A DNA stretch of 64,000 nucleotides from Symsagittifera roscoffensis (lineage: Eukaryota > Xenacoelomorpha > Acoela > Convolutidae): positions 35,066,540-35,130,539 of the forward strand of contig NC_087063.1 in the NCBI RefSeq assembly GCF_963678635.1, given 5' to 3'. The translations under genes were made by a program, and so were the position numbers. Under the pieces are notes generated by a model. It worked only from the letters and a program-made list of their open reading frames with translations. It searched no databases and was not told the origin of the DNA. The stretch's first letter is position 1; every line of letters starts with the position of its first letter. Positions 18,432 through 30,261 of the stretch are shown here, in pieces.

Positions 18432-20227
18432 GCCGCCAACTTGGATCACTCCACCGATCAAATTCCCATCCAACCAATCTTACCTCTTCAATCCCAATCA
18501 TACCACTTTTTGCTTTTCCGCCACCCGATTTTCCATCTAGCAATGTAACATCAGGCATGAATTCCGACACTAACTCACATATTTCAGTTTTATACTCCAT
18601 CTCACAGCTAAATAACCCGAATATTGAAACCCCCGATGAATTTGCCGACTCAGAACCGTCCCCATCCAATAATTTTCATAACCCTTCTAATTTTTCTCAA
18701 CCTCCTTTTCAACCCATATTGTCAAATAACCCTGACCCAATCACTCCCACACCCTCTTATGCTTCCCAAGTTACCCCAACCTACTCCTCATACCATTCTG
18801 ACCAATCATCTCATTCTCCAGACACCCCCCGAATCTCCCCAGAACTAGATAATTTTATTACCCTCCAACAACAACCCTACCATCTTAACACCCCGACCAT
18901 AAACCAAATCTCCTCCACTACAGATTCATCCAATCCCCCTACACCCTCTACAAATTATACTGAATCATTAACACCATCATCCACATCCACTATATCTTCA
19001 CTAAACACAAATAGAGCTTACCGCACTTTTAAAAGAAAATTCCCCAACCATCCTTTCCCAGCAAAACCAGGAACAGCCCGTGAATACATCAACCACCCCC
19101 AGCATACTAACACTAAAGAATTTTTAGCTATCACTTTACCCTCATTTCCACAATACACCTTAAACACCCCCCACGACGCTAACGAAACACGCAACTTTGT
19201 AGATGAATACGTTTTAATGCCCACTCTCTCTTGGACCTCATACTATCATTTCACTAACCCTCTTTGCTTACCTTTATTCAGCACTTCCATCGATATAGAA
19301 CGAAACAAAGACATGCTATATCGACTAACTACACCACTAACCGCTAGACAGTTTACTTACGTTGGATACAAAAAATCACTAAAAATACACACTGCACCTA
19401 GAGCTAATGAATATACACTAGAATACTACGATCACAACATCATGAGAGCTAACCAAGATCAATTCTTAGACGACGATCGCTTCGCTAATCCACAAATCAC
19501 CGAGAAATTTTTCATCAAGACACCATATATATTTACACTAAACATCTTCGACCGCAAGTTTGATCACATTATTTCAGAAGCACTAACAGACACACAAGCA
19601 TACGAAAGTTTTAAAGAACGCTTCCAAATCTTTTCACTAACCTTTCATTTCCTTGCACCACACGAAAGAGATTTACACTGCTCACACGATATTATGTTGC
19701 GCACTAAACAAACACATACATACAGTTACTATCGTTTCATCCAAAATCACTTTGACCTCCACACACCCTCTAGACAACCACACCATCGTTTCCAATTCAT
19801 CAATTCCAAATACACTTCACCATTTTTCCTAAATTTCACATATTGTATTAAAGACACTAACCTCCATGGTATTCTTCGTAATTATGACCCCATAACCCAA
19901 ATGTACATTTTCTGCCCCATCACCAAGACCTTCAACGCAGAAGAATCCCGACCCTTCCTTATCCCGCACGAGTTCCTACAACCTATAGAAATCCCAATTT
20001 TAGAATTCATCCACAACACTAAATTTAACCACAAATTTTATAACTTAATCCAAAACACACCTTATGAGTTTGCAGTAGGCACTGAAGAACTAACCACTAT
20101 TAAGGCACTTCAATTGCTTTGGCCACTGCTTCAAACTAAAAATATCATCCGCATCTTAGCTAAACTACTAACAACTTCAGAACTAATTCACGACATCTTC
20201 CCCCACGGTTTTTTCCCCGACGACTAA
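18428..20227 (+). CDS. 599-aa ORF of unknown function at the 3' end of the 18.8-kb element
   Basis: Starts at the ATG overlapping the env stop (ATGA). Residues 1-190 are Pro/Ser/Thr/Asn-rich and probably disordered. Residues about 200-599 look folded, rich in aromatic residues and His (for example SWTSYYHFTNPLC). No signal peptide, transmembrane run, zinc finger or enzyme motif is visible. The reading strand is richer in C than gag-pol, a composition step within the element that may mean a separate origin. Being 3' of env, it occupies the place of accessory genes in complex retroviruses. No function is proposed. Confidence 0.65.
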   Translation: MSRQLGSLHRSNSHPTNLTSSIPIIPLFAFPPPDFPSSNVTSGMNSDTNSHISVLYSISQLNNPNIETPDEFADSEPSPSNNFHNPSNFSQPPFQPILSNNPDPITPTPSYASQVTPTYSSYHSDQSSHSPDTPRISPELDNFITLQQQPYHLNTPTINQISSTTDSSNPPTPSTNYTESLTPSSTSTISSLNTNRAYRTFKRKFPNHPFPAKPGTAREYINHPQHTNTKEFLAITLPSFPQYTLNTPHDANETRNFVDEYVLMPTLSWTSYYHFTNPLCLPLFSTSIDIERNKDMLYRLTTPLTARQFTYVGYKKSLKIHTAPRANEYTLEYYDHNIMRANQDQFLDDDRFANPQITEKFFIKTPYIFTLNIFDRKFDHIISEALTDTQAYESFKERFQIFSLTFHFLAPHERDLHCSHDIMLRTKQTHTYSYYRFIQNHFDLHTPSRQPHHRFQFINSKYTSPFFLNFTYCIKDTNLHGILRNYDPITQMYIFCPITKTFNAEESRPFLIPHEFLQPIEIPILEFIHNTKFNHKFYNLIQNTPYEFAVGTEELTTIKALQLLWPLLQTKNIIRILAKLLTTSELIHDIFPHGFFPDD

Positions 20228-20230
20228 CAG

Positions 20231-20308
20231 GTAAGTATGAATTAAGTAAATATTACTAATTAATTACAATATTAAAAACTCACCATTCTTTATTCATGTT
20301 TTCTTTAG
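20231..20308 (+). other. Intron-like segment just after the last stop codon
   Basis: ACAG/GTAAGTATG gives a near-perfect donor at 20231, TACTAAT near 20252 resembles a branch site, and TTTTCTTTAG ends at 20308. The 78-nt interval starts three bases after the stop of the 599-aa ORF. Splicing is predicted, not shown. Confidence 0.5.
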
Positions 20309-21772
20309 ATTTTTAGCCTTCATCCTAGATCATCTAAAAAATTCACAAAAGACAAATAAAAAATAGCAAACTTCTTCAAAACTGTTTAAGACCCTATTAA
20401 ACTTTTGCACCAACAATTAAATAAATATAATACCAATGCAGTAAATTAATTTATAAAATTTCCCCCCAAAAGCAGTAAATCTACATATGATGAAAATTTG
20501 TATCTTAACATTCCCCCATAACTAGCAGTAAATTTCTAAATTCTATGTAGTAAATTAATAAAATGCAATTGCAGTACTAACCTTTTGATATTTTCATTCA
20601 TTCGCACAGAAATTCTATCCACACTCGCACAGCTCGCCCACGAAGAATTGTTTAAAATAATGAATTTCAGTTTCAAGTTTTCACACTCAACAACTCTAAC
20701 ATATAATAACATGTTTCAAACTTTCCTTTAACCCGGTTGGAAAGGAATCATATACTAAACAAAACTAACCAATGCAGCTTACTAAATACCACAAATCATA
20801 GAATAACAGCATGACTTAGAAAAGGAAACCAACGGTACCCAAACCGGATTAACCCAGTTTAAAACTGGATAATTTATTCTTTTGAAGACTATTACAAAGT
20901 CTTAGAAAGAAATAATAAAACACAAAAAAGTCGAAAGACAAACCCATACCACAAACAATTTGCTTTTTGGAAAAAGTACATAACCAACAAGACATAAGTA
21001 AAACCACAACAAACCCAACATAAAACGTTGTCACATAACAGGACCCCTCACAAACACCGCATGAAATCATACTCCCACTCCTGGCCTAACCCACCAGGAA
21101 AGGACGTCCTGAGCATGCTCTATAGCCGGCCTAACCCACCGCGCTACATCCACGCTTTGTGACCACACCTTTATTTTTAATAAGAGCTACTCAAGGGTGA
21201 GTAACTCTTCAAAATAACCGAACTAAAACAAAAAGCTTTTGTGAAAACAACTAACTAAAATCATTATTAAAAAATATTAAACTAATAAAAGTTTTATAAA
21301 ATGTAAAATCACATGATGCAATATATAGATCAGAATACAACACCAAGGACGAACATCAAAAGACAAGACGACCTCACTACACTCGAGAGAGAATGACCAA
21401 CTACAATCGATATGCCGCTCACAATCACAACTCAAAGGATTTAGAGTACGACTTGACTTCGCAGAAAAGGACTTCATTGAACTAGACCAATGACCACCTC
21501 GATGTTCAAGTATACGTACAGATCCGAGTAACCAGGCATCCCCTCCACGCACAATCTCCACGCCATTCCCAAGCTAGATCAGACACAAAAGAAGTTCTCC
21601 CCGAAGAACAGAAAAACCTGACATAGCCAACCATTCTGAAATCAGAATTGATTTGTCGTTGTCACAAGAAGAAGCGAAAGAAAATTATGATGTTCGCCAA
21701 ATACCAACGTCCATCATCCACCCTTGAATTACAGAAGAACTGTTCTAAAAAACTCTGTAAAACCCGGATGGG
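20309..21772 (+). other. 3' noncoding region of the 18.8-kb element
   Basis: About 1.46 kb with no coding capacity of note. Contains several copies of GCAGTAAAT (20434-20560), a direct repeat GGCCTAACCCACC (near 21082 and 21128) and self-complementary stretches around ACCGGATTAACC. The purine run just before the 3' LTR (GGATGGG) is a weak polypurine-tract candidate. Confidence 0.5.
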
Positions 21773-22182
21773 TGGAACCTGATCTAAACTATATTTTATG
21801 ATTGGATAAATTAAATGTTTTACCAATGTAAAGTATTTAATATTAACCAATCATGATCCATCTAACTAACAACCCACTTATTTGTAAGTGCTGAAGTTAC
21901 TTGTAATTTCAGCACCAGAGAGATTTGAATTTAACTTAGAAATTAGTTGGACTCTCCCGAGCACTTCAGCAGCCGCAATAAACCAGTATACCCTAGATCT
22001 ATTGAGCCTAGCAGAGACTAGTTAAACAACCTGAGACTAGATAGTATAAGAGTAAGATTAGGATCGGTATTAGACTAAGAAGTTGCACGAATCTATCCGG
22101 CCGAAAATAAGATAGCGTGACGAGCAGACGGTGTACCCTATCCGAAATTACTCTATGAGTTATACACCCCAGTCTTAACTCA
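21773..22182 (+). repeat. 3' LTR of the 18.8-kb element
   Basis: 410 bp, identical by eye to 3340-3749, TG...CA ends, AATAAA at about 21977. Followed by AAAG (22183-22186), the right target duplication. Confidence 0.95.
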
Positions 22183-22186
22183 AAAG

Positions 22187-25100
22187 GTTAAAAAACGCGT
22201 GAACGACTTGCGGTTAAAAAAGTTCAATTTGATTTTTAGATTTCCCAGCGGAATAAAAAAATTACCCATTGATCCAGTTTCCTCAATATTTCTTCATTTT
22301 TTCCTTAAAAATTTTAATCATAAGTTGTTTTTGAAATTCATAAAATTTAGGGTCAAATAATTCTCGAAAGTTTGAAAAATGTTTTTCAAAAATTCAAGCC
22401 ATTCAATTCGTGTGTTTTTTTGGTTTTCTTGCGTTCATAGACAATTTTTCAACAATCAGGTAGCTATGTTTTTCAATGAATGCAAATTTAAATTAAATTT
22501 GCAAAAAGTTTGTTTGAGCAGACAAAGTGTCTGCAAAGGCGCAACTTTTCTTCGCTTAATTTTTAAATATGCTGTATAATTGAGACAATTTATTTTACGC
22601 GTCGTCATAACTGTTTTTTTTTTTGCTAATTATGCAATACAAGTTTCAATATTAGAAAAATATTAGTCACTTGTAGAAATTTTGTGATTCCGATTGTTGT
22701 GCAAATCTTTTTAAACTTCAAAGCTTACGTATTGTGGTTTCTTATTCCAATGATGTGCAAACTATGAACTTCGGTTCTCGTAATGACTCGTCGCTCCCCA
22801 TTGAAACCCTAGACACTATTCGCGGGTTTTGATAAGGGTATTTCAGAAATTTTCTGCCTGCAAAAACTAGGTGGTCAGAAAAAATTTTGATACAGCGTCG
22901 TTGAATGTTCAAATTTGCATGTTAAATTCAAAACTATCAAGTTGTTTTTATTTACTGTTCCCACAAAAGCTGTATGTCTCAACTTCTTGTAACCCAAAAC
23001 ACTCAGTGAAACAAGAAAAATGAGGTCTATTTTTCAGTAATATTGTTGTGATAAAATACTAACAATCTTGAGATAATTTCAAAAACCCTGGTACACGAGT
23101 TTGGGTCTTTTCTGTTAAACGACCTGAATCTGATTCGTTTTTTTTTTGACAATAAGATCATAATTTTGAACTGAAAAGTTTTTGCTTCAATTGATTGGCT
23201 AGAGTCAGCCAATTAGATTCAGGGACCTGATCTAATAAATTTTGATCGCAACGCAGTTTGATTTCAAAGCAACAAAATTGACCAAAAATTTAGTTTTTCT
23301 TTAGCAAGGCCACAAAAATTAGAAAAAAGTTCTAGGAAAAAGTTGATTTCACTCAAATTAACACGAAATTTGGGCTTGACTGGAATCAGTTTTAAAATGA
23401 GCACATTGAAGTTAGTCAATCAAGCGCGAACTGTGTTTTGTTTTCTTTTTCTACTTTGACTTCGAAACTACAAATTCTAGACATAGTTAGTGAAAAGACT
23501 CGAAAATAATGACAGCGGAAGGATATCTAGTTTTTTTTTAACAATAGAGGCTGCATAAAACAGAAGCCGCATAGCAGAAGAAACACTTGAGTTCCTCAAA
23601 CATTTAATTTAAAAAAATTGTAGGCCAAAACACTTCAATTTTTGTTCTGAATTTAAGTTCTTAATTAGGAAAAAAGATACTTCAACTGCGAGTTTTTTTT
23701 CTTAAGTCCCATACAAAAACAGTCCACTACAAAAATATGAAAATAAACAGCCCGATACAAAACATTCCGAAAAACAGTCCCATGTAATATTTGTTTTAAC
23801 AAGCCGGTAGTCCGAGAATTGTCCTCTGTTCAACAAATATAAACAACAAAATCGTGACCACCGCAGTCGCGCCAACGTGTTGCGAGGTTGCCATTAGAGG
23901 GTAGGACTTAATACAACGTTTAGAGTCCGCTATCGCCGCTTTGGCCTATTTTGTATTGGACCGTTTTGTATGGGACTGTTTTGTATATGCACCGTTTTTT
24001 TTGCCAACTGTAAATTATCGGCTAATTGTTGCCGGCTTAATTCCCGGAGAAAGGATTTCTTTAAAGATTCGGCTTCTCTTTAGCAGTCCAAAATTCCTTT
24101 TAAAGTTTCTAATGGTGCAGGTAACTTTTTCGCATAATTTTTCTTGTTTTTTTTTAGATTTTTTTCTGACAAAGCAAAGATTTTTTAATAATTTTTTGAT
24201 TTTCATTTTTTGATTTCTCTTTTAGTTTCCTTTCAATATTAGTCATTCAGTTTTGTATCGCAAATTGTATGAAGCTCAGTTTCGCCTCAGTTTCGTGTTT
24301 ATTTTGATTGAAGTGTAAGCGCGAAATATTCAAGTGGGGCAAAACAAACCGCCATCAAAAATCATTTCAAAATAATTTGGACAAGCTAGTTGGTCCCACG
24401 CATTGTGAACTTAAATTTTGCTCAAAACAATTTGGTTTTATCAATCAGAAGTACTTGAGATGAAATCAACAGGTGTAATCCCTCACGCATTATGCTAGAA
24501 AACATGTCAAAGAGTTGGAAATCAGCATCAAATAATTGAAAAAAAACACGCAAATTGGTCAGTTTGAGACAGTTTGATTATTTGTGATTGGCTGACAATT
24601 TTTCGAAATCAATGGACTTTTGTATAAAAAAACTCTTGAAATCGAAAATTAACATGAATCATTACATGTATTATGATGTTCGACCATAAATATTAAACTC
24701 AGGTGGCTGCAGGCTCGGATAGATGATAAAACCATTTCAGATAGATGGTCAATCGTTAAGTCTGAGTCTGAAACTAAGCACACCCAGATTCAAGAGTACC
24801 AAATTTCTCGTAAAAAATGAACGCAATGGAATTGTTTGATGCAAAAGATACCCCTGACAGTTTAAATTTTTGAACGATTGAAGAAAATAGGCCTAAGAAG
24901 TTCAGTAAAAAAATGGTAAAATTTTTAATTTCTTCTTATAAAATGAGTTGTTAAAGGGTGGCCATGCGAAGTTAGAGCAGTCTAATAAATATAGCTAAGC
25001 CCAAAACATGTAAGCAGACATTTAAAAACGCAAATTAATCTCGTAGTACTTTTCCAAAAAAAAAATTTGACAGATTGGGCCCGAAATTTCAGTTAATTAC

Positions 25101-25664
25101 TTATCGACTGATTAAAATTTATCAATGATAAGGTTTACTAACCAAACGTGCTTCTAAAAATTACATCATCTCTTTTTTTTGTAAAACGTGTAAAAAAGTC
25201 AACAAGAAGAAAAGTACTCAGCGGCTGATACCATTCCTATCCTTCTTGCCGCAGATCATAAAAGTTTTGTGAATTTATATTTCCTGTGACGCGCCTGGAC
25301 TTCACCACTGCTGATCCCATAGCTTTCCATTCTAGCCGGTTACGGAATGCTATCTACAAGAAACTCTTGTTTGCCTCTCTAACAAATCTTTTCTGAAAAC
25401 TAGAAAACGACTTATCTCACTTGATTGTTTGACGCTTCATAGATAATTACTTAAACGCTTTAGGCTTAGCCACAATCTCTCGGAACCTCAGTAAAGAATC
25501 CGTTTTCTACATTAAAAATGGACTGTTGCAAGCCGACTATAATTGTCCATGAAACTCGAAGGATTGATATCATCTTGTTTGATTGCAGCTTCCTTGATCT
25601 CTGGACGATGCTTTTTCCAGAGCTGCCTCTCTGTCGATACTTTTTTTTTCAGTCTTCTTTACAG
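22187..25664. other. K+ channel intron, no gene seen
   Basis: AT-rich intronic DNA with small chance ORFs only. It contains the imperfect inverted repeat at 23700-23995, listed separately. Confidence 0.6.
23700..23995. repeat. Imperfect fold-back repeat
   Basis: The left arm has AGTCCCATACAAAAACAGTCC and related copies. The right arm (23945-23990) reads TTGTATTGGACCGTTTTGTA and TGGGACTGTTTTGTA, its reverse complement with mismatches. Probably a decayed MITE-like element; ends and target duplication are not clear. Confidence 0.4.
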
Positions 25665-26460
25665 CTAGAAATTGACACTCGAAACTGCACACACTTCACA
25701 GAACTCGAACTTGCCCTTAATTACAACTGATATTAAATCCTGCTTGTTGAAAAATCCGTTTGTTGGCGCTACAAAATACATCACCGATCTTTGTTTGTTT
25801 TTATTGATAGAAACATCGGTCATCCTTGACCTTGCAGTCCAGGAAGTTGAGATTGCCACATTGCTCAGAAAAAGCTTTCCTGCCTTTGGTTGTTGTAGAT
25901 AAGAAATATCTGCATAAAAATTGAAACTTGAGCCACCGCTGACTTATGCTAATCAGTTTCATAGTGAGGCTCGGTACATACAGCCTATCGTGGAAAGTGT
26001 AGCTCCTCGCAGCATTTTGTCTTAATCTGATATGCTTTCCCACTGAGGACTCGCCCTCACTTTGTAATATTCTGCCGTTTGGTTTCTCTTCTCTTGACTT
26101 TTCTTCCCGGCTCTCATAACGAGAAAACTCAATCCTGTCGTGCATTATAAGACCAGTGCACCCGGTGCCCATAATGAGGTCAACTCTTTTAGTTGAGGTT
26201 GCTGCTCAGCATATGTTAAATCCAGTCTTTCCTGCTTGCAATCGTTTTCAAGTTTTCCAGGTTGCCCAGCTTGAAGCACCTTAGCTTCTTTGCCGGTGGT
26301 CCACTTGGTTCGGCCCACCATCTTGATTACTATCTTTCAGTTCCTCTTTAAATGCCAATTTGACCACAAAGATTGCTTTCACTAATTCTGGTACCTCGCA
26401 GCCTCCCTGGTTATGTGACAATGGAAGATTTAAAAGGCACTGCACCATTTTCCCCCTCTA
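25665..26460 (-). pseudogene. Degenerate Ty1/copia-like pol fragment
   Basis: On the minus strand the pieces include CTGLIMHDRIEFSRYE, similar to the decayed catalytic site region of copia proteases, then FHDRLYVPSLTMKLISIS, which matches the conserved copia motif around LYVPSL and LISISQ, then a GNLNFLD-like step into the pre-integrase region. Upstream codons (26160-26460) give a Gag-like stretch with Leu-rich pattern. Frames shift and stops intervene. No RT, integrase or LTR is seen. An old, truncated relic. Confidence 0.55.
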
Positions 26461-28137
26461 GAGAAAAAATTTTGAATACTTAATAAAAGATTTGCTGTAT
26501 AATTGAAGTTTTTAATAAAATACTGATAAGTTTTGAACGATGAGTAAAGTATCAAATAAACACTTTAAGGCCAACAGTTTTGTTTAAGTGTTTTACTCCG
26601 AGATCATTTTTCTGATCGACGAATTTATTTCTCCCCAGATGGCAGGAAAAAGTAGAAATCGACATAATTCTTTTATTATGGATGCAGCTGCGCAACCCGA
26701 CCTACTAGATGGACCAGAGTCGGCCTCTCAATGCCGCAAAATTTTTATTCATTTATTCATTTATAAATTTATTTGCCTTGGTGTGAAACAGCGCCAAACA
26801 TTACGTCGATCTCGCTGGAAAAATATTCCTTGTTCACTACTTCAAGTCTTTTCTCACTAAAAACTACCCATTGAAATTCGAAAATTTTACAAATTAACAA
26901 AAGTAAAAAAAAAATTGAAAATCTGGATCCATAATTTGTAGTATTAGTTACAATTAGTAGGATTGAGGAGTTGCGGTTAGAAATGGGGATTTGATTTAAA
27001 GTTTTAACAGATGTTTGATAAAATGCAGCGAAGGTCTTTAGAAACTGAGGACCCAAAATGACCAGTTTAGCCATTACTACACAATGTCTATTTTAAGAGC
27101 ACTCTTTAACCTTATCTAATGAATTTAATGACTTTATTGAGGTCTCCTCAAACTGAACCTCAAACACCTATTGAGTCTGACCTCAGCAATGACTGCTTAA
27201 GCGAAGCGAAAACGAAATTTGCATGATAATTGTTTAAGAACTGTGCGAATAGAGAGCCAGGGTTTTGATGTTGATTCATTCTGGAACGGGAGTACAAAAG
27301 AAGTTTGTCGACCATTACTGGCTGTTTCACTTATGATAGGCATAAAAAATAAATTATGTAAAAAGAAGTGAACAAAATTTTAATTCAAAATTAAATAAAA
27401 AAGAGCAAAAGATATATTTCAATTGTGATTTTTAAACCAGTTTTTAGACAGAATTAGTGTCTCAAAGAAGCCTATAATTTCCAATGGGTGCGAAAAAGTG
27501 TTCGAAACGGCAGACTGCTCTTGTTGATTAATTCTGTCTCTAAGGGTTAAATTAGCGCTGTATCAATCTTGAACCGTCGCAAAGGCGCATGAAAGGCGCA
27601 AGCACTTAAAAGGCGAGGAAACATGAAAACTGAGGCGAAGGCACGTAAAAGTTGATAATTTTTCCGAAGTTTGATCGCCTTGCCTTTTACATAAGCTACA
27701 CTTATTATCTATACGCCTTATCTTTGGTACGAATCTAAAATTTACGAGGCTAGCTAGCTGGTTTTTTTTAAAATAGCTGTAAAGATGAAGATGCAAAGTT
27801 TTAAAAAAGATGATTTGAAACCAGTAAGCTCGTGTTCAATGATTTAAGTAATCTTTGATCAACAAAAAATAATGATTTGGTCGTCTTTTACGATTAAATT
27901 TGTTTGTAATTTCGGCCGACTACCCCACCTTTGAAAGTAAGCACGCTCCTGAAAAACGCGACTTTAGTTATAAAACTTACATGATTAACAAATCGTATAA
28001 GCATGAATTATGCGTTTACGATTTGTTAAACTTTTTTTCGGTTAATCAGAGAAATGCGACAGATGTTTTGAATTCTATGTCCTCGACAAAAAACTTTGCG
28101 GCGTATAACACAAGAGTTTCAATCGGATATTCTTTAC
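26461..28137. other. K+ channel intron, no gene seen
   Basis: No recognisable coding or mobile sequence. The longest ORF (27900-28232) runs into the solo LTR and has no domain. Confidence 0.55.
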
Positions 28138-28528
28138 TGGAACCAGTCCAAAACAAGTATTTATTATATCCTATTATATCCTTGATAACTATCTCTGAAA
28201 AATACTTAGAGCTAACCAATCATGATCCATGACTAAAACTTACAATAAGTTGTAAGGCTGAAACTATTTATAGTTTCAGCCAGAAGAGAGTAAATTTAAA
28301 TTAGCAAACAGTTGCTCTTCCTCAGAACAGTGCTTGATTCTAAACCTCGCAAATACCAGTATACGCTAGATCTATTGAGACTAGAAGATTAAGAGTAAGA
28401 TTAGGATTGGTATTAGACTAAGAAGTTGCACGAATCTATCCGGCCGAAAATAAGATCCGGCGTGACGAACAGACGGTGTACCTTTTCCAAAATTACTCTA
28501 TGAGAAAGCCACCTCGGTCTTAAACTCA
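28138..28528 (+). repeat. Solo LTR related to the 18.8-kb element
   Basis: 391 bp, begins TGGAACC and ends TTAAACTCA. It shares long stretches with the 410-bp LTR (for example GACTAAGAAGTTGCACGAAT and ATCTATCCGGCCGAAAATAA). It is flanked by the 4-bp duplication TTAC (28134-28137 and 28529-28532), so it is a genuine insertion that lost its interior by LTR-LTR recombination. It is clearly older than the full element. Confidence 0.9.
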
Positions 28529-29198
28529 TTACAGAGTTGCAAATCTAGCGCGAAAAAACGCCCCTTCAAATCCTTGTAAATTTCATTCCGAATTTTTTTC
28601 TTTCGTCTTGTTTGCTAAGCTGATTTACCTGGGAAAAATGTAGCATTTAGGACTGTCGATGATAGCGTGACGCCTGCTTCTGATCTGGATAAAATAAGTA
28701 AAATGAGTCTCTCCAATTCAATTTTTTTCTCATTTCGTTTTTTTTCTCTCATGAACTTAAGTAACGTTACTTAATTGACTATCGGGTATACCTTCAGTAG
28801 GCGCTCATTGTGCCTTTAGTCTATACCATTCAGTTTCATTTAATCAAATGTGATGACATTTTCAGTTATCGAATTAAATTTAAATGTTCATTGTTGAATA
28901 TTTGCTTTAACATCATACTGGATAAAAAATTCTTTCTTTCTTTCTATATTTCTTTCTACGAATAATTTGCCCTAAAACGACATTTCTGACTGACCTAAAA
29001 AAGTGTACAAAGTTTCCGAAAATCTTTTTAAAAGACAATAACCCACCCCCCCCCCCCCCCATCGACAAAAAATATCTTGCGCACGCCATTGTGTATGCCA
29101 TAACATACTGTAAGCTGCACCTGACCTTAAACTGTCACACTTCCAAAGTATAAATGTTCGAACCATCACCTTAACTTATAGTTTGTCTCTTTTTCCAG
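28529..29198. other. K+ channel intron with poly-C tract
   Basis: AT-rich; a run of about 15 C at 29046-29060. No gene seen. Confidence 0.5.
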
Positions 29199-29222
29199 CT
29201 AGCATCTTTCCCCAGCTCATGT
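29199..29222 (+). CDS. Possible 24-nt microexon of the K+ channel
   Basis: Bounded by TTTTTCCAG ending at 29198 and GTGAGT starting at 29223. Inserted between the S6 exon (phase 1) and the tail exon, it adds eight codons (T-S-I-F-P-Q-L-M) without changing frame. Skipping it also keeps the frame, so it would be a cassette exon. Only splice-site quality and phase support it. Confidence 0.35.
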
Positions 29223-30261
29223 GTGAGTACATATTATAAATATATCAGATCATATTCGCATTTATTTCACCTCGTTAAGTTCTTCATTCGAGCTGCATAT
29301 GCGCACAGCTTTCTATAATTTCTATTTCAGTTGCGTAATCATGTCTGTAACTGTTACGTTATCAGTGACACTAATTCACGCAGCTGCACTGTTCCCTATA
29401 GGGTGGTGCGTCCATTGGCATGTGACTCAATTAGCACAGGCACTGCACAATTTGAGCCAAAATACAAGTGTAAGATTTTTATGAATTGTATGGTGAGAAA
29501 AAATAAAAAGTATTTTGCTACCCATTACCAGTTCTTAATTCCCTTTGGAAATCTTCAAAAAGATCTCTTGCACAGTATTTTATTCAATATCGGATCTCGT
29601 GATTTCAAAAACCCTCTCAAATAGCAACCCTATCTTGGGAACTTATATTTCGCCGCTGATTGTAATTTTCATCTTTTGCATTGCCGTATAATTGAAACAC
29701 ATGCTAATCGCCACACCCTTTCCCTGTTTTTAGTTTTCGTCGTTGTTGGGTATGACGGCGTTTTTGTTAGAAGTTACCTTAGTGTGTCGTTAATGCTAAA
29801 TTGTTGGCACTATATTCTTTTCGGTCAAAGAATCTGAACGAAGTCAAGTAACCTAAAACTGCTCATTTAGACATCGAAAATTAGTTTTCACTCATTTGAG
29901 CCGTGAAATATGTCGAAAATCTAATCAAACTGAAAACATCGCTATTTCAAATATTAGTTGTGCGAGACCACCGAAAAGGCCAACAATTTGACATTTTCTA
30001 TATTTCTGACTTTAATCTGCGAATACCTATATCTAGCTGGATTTTTTGAAACAAGTTTTTAAATAAATTTTGTTTGCATGACCTTAAAATTGCTGAAAAC
30101 TCGGCTGATTAGCATAGAGAAAAATTTAGGTTTTCATAGCTGCTTTAATGAATCTGCTTCGCAAAAAAAAACACTCTTGATCATAGCAAACTTTTTATAA
30201 TTAAAAAATTAGATAGTTTAAAATCCAAAAAATTTGAAGTCTACACTTTTTCTATTTTCAG
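29223..30261 (+). other. Final K+ channel intron
   Basis: Ends TCTATTTTCAG at 30261. Small ORFs at 29299-29624 show no domain. Confidence 0.5.

Larger units (their letters stand above)
3340..22182 (+). mobile_element. Complete 18.8-kb Ty3/gypsy-like endogenous retrovirus-type element with env-like and extra ORFs
   Basis: Bounded by 410-bp direct LTRs (3340-3749 and 21773-22182) that begin TG, end CA and look identical base for base, with a 4-bp target duplication. Inside, in order: a primer-binding-site candidate, a 1.25-kb leader, a small basic ORF, one long gag-pol ORF with zinc knuckle, protease, RT, RNase H and integrase in Ty3/gypsy order, two small hydrophobic ORFs, an ATG-less ORF, an envelope-like ORF, a 599-aa ORF and a 1.5-kb 3' noncoding stretch. 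Identical LTRs and open frames point to a very recent insertion. It lies in the K+ channel intron, in the same orientation as the gene. The length is well above the 5-10 kb usual for the family. Confidence 0.95.

Noticed and set aside
27900..28232. 110-aa ORF as a gene
   Set aside because: Its end lies within the solo LTR and no domain or splice context supports it.
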